A stretch of 64,000 bases of DNA from Mactromeris polynyma (taxonomy: Eukaryota > Mollusca > Bivalvia > Venerida > Mactridae). The DNA lies in assembly GCA_032209605.1 (NCBI GenBank), contig JASFXZ010000005.1:17536860-17600859 (forward strand). Reading direction: 5' to 3'. Of this stretch, positions 55,001-61,000 are shown in pieces. Under the pieces are notes generated by a model. It worked only from the letters and a program-made list of their open reading frames with translations, ran no database searches and was not told where the DNA came from. Every line of letters begins with the position of its first letter. Positions within the stretch are counted from its first letter, which is position 1. A program made the position numbers and the translations under genes.

Positions 55001-58000
55001 CACTGTGATAATGAGATAAAGTGTATTTATAGCATAACAAATCTCTGTAGTGGTGCCTTAAATAAAATTAACAACCAGAATCATGTTACAATTCCAAATA
55101 ATAGGGCGGAGGAAGACTCCAGTGAGACATCTGGGTAGAACTACCGACCTTCCCTGAGCCAGATGAATGTCTACATCACTTAAAGATTACCTATATATTT
55201 TTTACTGAATTCAATACCTTGTTAGTGATTGGAGCGCATCCATGACCACTCAACCACAGATGCCTCAGCTTAACATTTGACCTTTACTTTGTTTTATCTG
55301 AACTTTCAGCCGAGATATTCAGACCCGGATTGTTCTCCTGCTGGACTTATCCATGCTTGTCTGTTTGATACTAATGGAATGAAAAGGTGCAAACATTTGT
55401 TTTTCTGAGATTTTTAGAGTACTTTATTGATTAGTTCCTGTTTTAAAACGTTTCGATCTTCATTTCATCCTACTCAAATATTAATTTGTATTTAATAATC
55501 ATCCCTTTAACGGATTTCATTGAAAGACAGCTCGCCAGGTGACGCATACCTTCTTCCATGACAATTCGACTTAAGATAATGAATCAAAAGTGGTCTGTCT
55601 TCAACCTCTGAAATTTGATTTCTGTTGAAAAGTTGTCGGTTGCATGTGGTGGAGCAGGTTAGTCCTGGTTGGTAACTAGGGAGTATTGGTTGGGTCCACT
55701 AACCACAATAGTGCAATACTATTAAGAAACGGATAATTCTATAGATTTTGTATTGCAATTGTTGTATTTTGAGGTTTCTCTCTGTACATCTTCGGTCTCC
55801 TTGTGTGCTTTAAAATTTAGAGGATAATACACGACTGCACGTGACCAGGCCGTGTTAATCACATGGAGCATAATAGCCCGATGGTTGATTATCACATCCT
55901 GGTCCCGTTCAGCCATATATAAACAACTATAATACACACCTTAATATTCTCCCAGGTGTTCAATTAAGCATACCGTATATATGAAGTTTTGAAATTCAAC
56001 TTGATTCAATCAATCTTTATTATTAGCTCAGTGCGCATGCGGAGCTTTTAGGATCGTTCGCTGTCCATCGTCGGTTGTCGTGCGTCAACAAAGTGCAAAG
56101 TCTGACAATATTCTTGCTCAAAACCATAAGAAATAGAGCTTCGCTATTTGGTGTATACCATTGTCTAGTGGTCCTCTTTGAAGAGTGTATGAACTTTTTC
56201 AGTTCCGTCAAAAATTATGGTATCCAGGGGGGCGGTCCTTGTTCCCTGTATGTATATAATGGAAACTATAAACAACATCTCCTTGTTAACCACGCAATAT
56301 ATTTTGACAAGACTCACCGGTATGATCCTAAGGTGATATTTTTTTCAAAGTTATATAGATGCTTCCTGACTGCTGCATATTATGTCGCTGGTAATAAAAT
56401 AGATTTTAAAAGTAAAACAATGAAAACTATTCTAGTTCAAAACCATAAAGCGATGGTGTGTATCATTGTCGGGTGGTGCTCTTACAACATTAAATAAATT
56501 ATTCAGTCACGTGAAAAAACGTGGCCGCCTGGGGGTTGGGCATTGTTAATTAATATGTATTAAGTGGAAAATATAAACGACATCTCCTCCTAACATTGTT
56601 ATGTGGTCTTTGAATGAACATGATAGGAATGATCTTTAGGTGGTTCTAATTCAGTCAAAATGGCAGTGTACAGGTGAGCGATACAGGGCCAGCATTATCC
56701 TCTTGTTTTTCATTTATTCTCAATTGCGAAACTAGTTCTTACGACTGCACGTGAAATTTAAAAAAAAAGAGACAGTGGGTAAAAAAGAATTAGAATAATA
56801 TACAAAGTAAATGACTAGATTTATCATAAACACCTTTTGTGAGGGTTTGATATGGCTATTCAGAAGTATTGGCTAAGTAATATGTATAGTACGAAATCAG
56901 GAGGGCATCTAATTTAGTTGAGGGAGCGTATCAAATTCCAATCACAAAATGGATGTATACAAACATGCGTGACTCTTTATTATGTGATGTCACTGACGTT
57001 TGCAAATAATCAGATATGACAAGTACGGTGATTGTGAAAATGAAAATCCCCAGAAAATTTCCCAATCAAAGATACGTAGAATGCGCCGCGATTTTGTACA
57101 CTATGAGGATAAACCCTTTGTCAACAGTGCGGTAACTAACAGTGCTTATTACCACACTGATATTTATACACTCTGTCCTTTGATAATTAAGTTACTCCTT
57201 TTCACTAATCTTTGAATTTAGCTCTACCTCTCCAAAGGAAACTACCGAAAGTATTATACAAATGATAGCTGAAATGTTTATCCAAGTTTTAGCCATAAAT
57301 ATATTGAATGCATTTGTACAGTTTGTACGCTTTGTTCAGATGCATCTAAAGAGACCACAACAAATCAGTTCAATTTGAGAACATAGAGACTAAACTCTTA
57401 AAACTTGAAACCCTGACAAGACCAGTCATTAATTAACCTGCAACATTAATAAACAGCATTTAGTTTTATAAGTTAATGCTTTAGTTTTGTCCCCCTGGTT
57501 CTTCCGATTTTGTCGTTTTTGTGTTTTGACCAAACAGTCGAAATCTTATCTGCCTAAACATAATTGATTACTTTATATTGTCCAGGTTAGAGCTGCACTT
57601 GCAGAACATACTGTACTCCTTTTTACAATTTATATTAAGGTATATGCTATTAAATGATAACACTGCACATGTCTATATGTTTTAGTTTTTATAATCATTT
57701 AGATCATCCAAATATTCGATGAGATGTATGCATCATGAGAGTTATAAAATCATCAAAATGTCAGCAAAAATGTTCATTTTCAAGTAATTCATTTACATTT
57801 TTGTTTCATATGCAAAGTGAGAGTCGATATCTGCTGTTACTAACGGAGAATTATGGAACACTAAGTATAATACAACAAGAGATTTTGTCCAGAAGTAATG
57901 ACATCAGACCTATTACCATTTTTGGTAGTAGCTTCAGAAGTGACCAAGAATATACACAGGTAAGACATAATTGGATGGAGACTCCTCATTATTACAGTAA

Positions 58001-61000
58001 TATTTGTGGAAAGTATTATACTGTGTTATCTTTGAATTGGGCAGTACAAACTTATTTTGTATGACTGAAAAAGAGAGTAAGTTGCTGAAAGGAAAACCAT
58101 AATTATATACAAGACAATGCCTCCCCACACAGACTCCCCGGAAAACAACAGTCCACAAAACATCAGGCTCCGAGGAGGTGCAAGAGCAAACACGCATGGG
58201 ATCAGGGGTGCAAGTTTTGGCCTGGCCGACCATAAAGAACAACTTAGGAGAATTACGGACAACTAAGGGGAAATGATTTAAATGGATGGAATACATCACG
58301 GAAAAGGACAAGAACGCTAGAAACAATAGGCCGAAAGGTGGGAGAAAATAACATGAATATTATATCAAGTTAAAGAAATAATAACTATACAGCGATTTAC
58401 AGCCTTGGAACTGTCAGTAAACATACTGGGGGCTTAAATCGATTTAAACAACAGCTAGCTAACCTCACACCTCATGCTATATGGTCATTGATTTCAAACA
58501 TATACACTTAAATTGACTAAATAGGCAGTAAATAATCATTAAAAGCAATTAACCAAATAAACTGTACATAATCCTGTATGAAGAAACAAGCAATCTCAGA
58601 CTGACCTTGCTCCCAGTAACTAAATTATTTAAATCAAAATGCGAAATAACCACAACATAGTAAATTAACAACCTTATGTAAAATCAACCGCAAACATTTA
58701 GCTTATAGTCTTAAATACTGGTGATAGGGAAAGAGAATTAAAATAAAGATAAATAGAAATAAATATAAATTGATATATATTGAGAAAACGAAGCAAATTT
58801 GCAACTATACTAAGGGTGGAAAAAGTTGTGTTATGAAACAGCAATATAGAGAGAAAAGTTTCCTTGTTACTGCCAAATGATGTCATATGTATTTTCATTA
58901 AATAATAATAATAAAGTAAGAAGCATGGAGAAATATATTTGATATACATGCCTCAATGATAAATACATATTGCATAGACAAGAGGAGGCAATTGTCATAA
59001 AAACAACAAAACAATTTTCAGGTTTGTCGTAACATCAACAAGATCAAAGTTTGTATGGAGACTGGGAAGACGGTTGTTTTGTTAAATCTGGAGAATTTAT
59101 ATGAGAGCTTGTATGATGCACTCAACCAGTATTATGTTTACTTTGGTGGAGAGAGATATGTAGACCTGGGGCTTGGAACTCACAGGGTGAAATGTCCCGT
59201 TCACAAAAAATTCAGGTAAGCATACTCGGTGTATTCCAGAGATGATATATGTACCTGAAATTTCTGTAAAATGTCAGATGCTTTTAAAAAGTAATTGCCC
59301 GTAACGACAACTGTTCATTACGACAACTTGTCTTAAGTATCCGACATGACGGTTGTGGCAAAAGTGCTACTACATTCATAGCAAGATACACTGATGATGA
59401 CGACACATGTCTGACGTAACAACTGACACTGTTTGTTGGTCCCGTTAACGCTAATCCTATGTAATTTTCACATATTTATCCGACACTAATTGGTTGGTTG
59501 ATAAAAATGGACAGTATATCATTATTCTCAACTTTACACTTCCGATTTTAATTGTTGACCAGGTGAGTAACGGCAAATAGTCGATCATATTAAGTGAATG
59601 TTTGTGAAAATGTAATTATAGTAGGAGCAAAATACTTAAATTGACTGATCATCTGCCAAAATAATATTTATACAGGTTATCACGGAGTATGTTCTAAACA
59701 CCGTTCATGCTATTTATACATGTATTATGATTGGTATGCTTTGTTGACTTGTTAAAACAAAAAAGTGAATTACAAATTAAGTTTGTACATGTAATATTCG
59801 TCTTACTTACATATACATATTATAAATTTACATAAAACTGTCAGCGTCGTATTGAAAGTAATCTAAATAAATCCAGACAAAAGATGTTTAAGTAAGAACG
59901 GAACAGAACTGTATGACTAATAAGCAAAAATCGGAATTTATTTTTAGAAATATGAAAACTGCCACAATCGATAACCTGCTTTATCCGACATTTCAACCTG
60001 TCACTAGGGCATTTCGTTATGGGCAGTTAACTAGTATACTGTATTAGATAATTTTAAACGATTTTATTTCTCAGAGCTTCAAAATGATCTTTGAATTATG
60101 AGCATGTACCAAATTCTTTGATTTGGGCTGAATCATAATTTATTATGTTACAGCAGAAAAATAGACATATATGACAAATTCCTCTCACAACAAATTAACG
60201 TTTCTATTGTAGGCTGATAGTTGTAGCAGAGAAGCAGACAGTATATGATATGTTCCCCATTCCACTGATCAACCGACTGGAGAAACATTTTCTCACAATC
60301 AATACAATTTTATCATTAGAACAACAAGACATGGTACAACAGTTAGAATCTTGGGCCAAGGACTTTGTGACACAGAAGCAAACTGGTTTCAGGTTAATGA
60401 TTTACGTAAATCTGTATGGAGTTAGATCAGGCAGAATACTTTAATCCTATAAAACTATTAATCGAATTATTTTAAGACTACATGGGACTTTTCGTGTACA
60501 TCTATTATATACAAATGAATATTTCAAGCTGCTCAAGCAGTGTTCATTGTATTATAGGTAAAGAATTGAGTACCATGTAAGAATTATGTAAACCATATGT
60601 CACACTAACCTTAATTGCTTTTGTGTAAGTATGTTTGTAGGTGTACTTTAATTGTCTTATCATACATGTGTTAATAAAGTTTTCTAAGATGGAAAAAGCC
60701 ATTGGAGACAAAAGTTGCTGATGTGTTTATTGGTTACCATGACGACATGTGCTCAGCTATAGTTTTAGATGTATGGGAGAAATACAGGGATGTGACAGAA
60801 AAAGCATTGGTGAGAGCATTGTTTTGCAAATGTGGCGTTCCCTATAACACTTAAATCATCACTTTTTATGCAATCTTCACCAACTATGAATCTTGCTGGA
60901 CTTATTGTTATACTATTTTTGGATGTCAATGGCAATTATATTATTCGGGCAACCTTCCGAACGAATATTGGAGTATTCGAATATTCTACCTTCATCCATT

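Noticed and set aside
56075..56497. 140-codon plus-strand ORF as a novel gene or alternative RNF213 exon.
   Set aside because: It coincides with an interspersed repeat containing internal duplications, its phases do not fit exons 37/38, and it has no recognisable domain.
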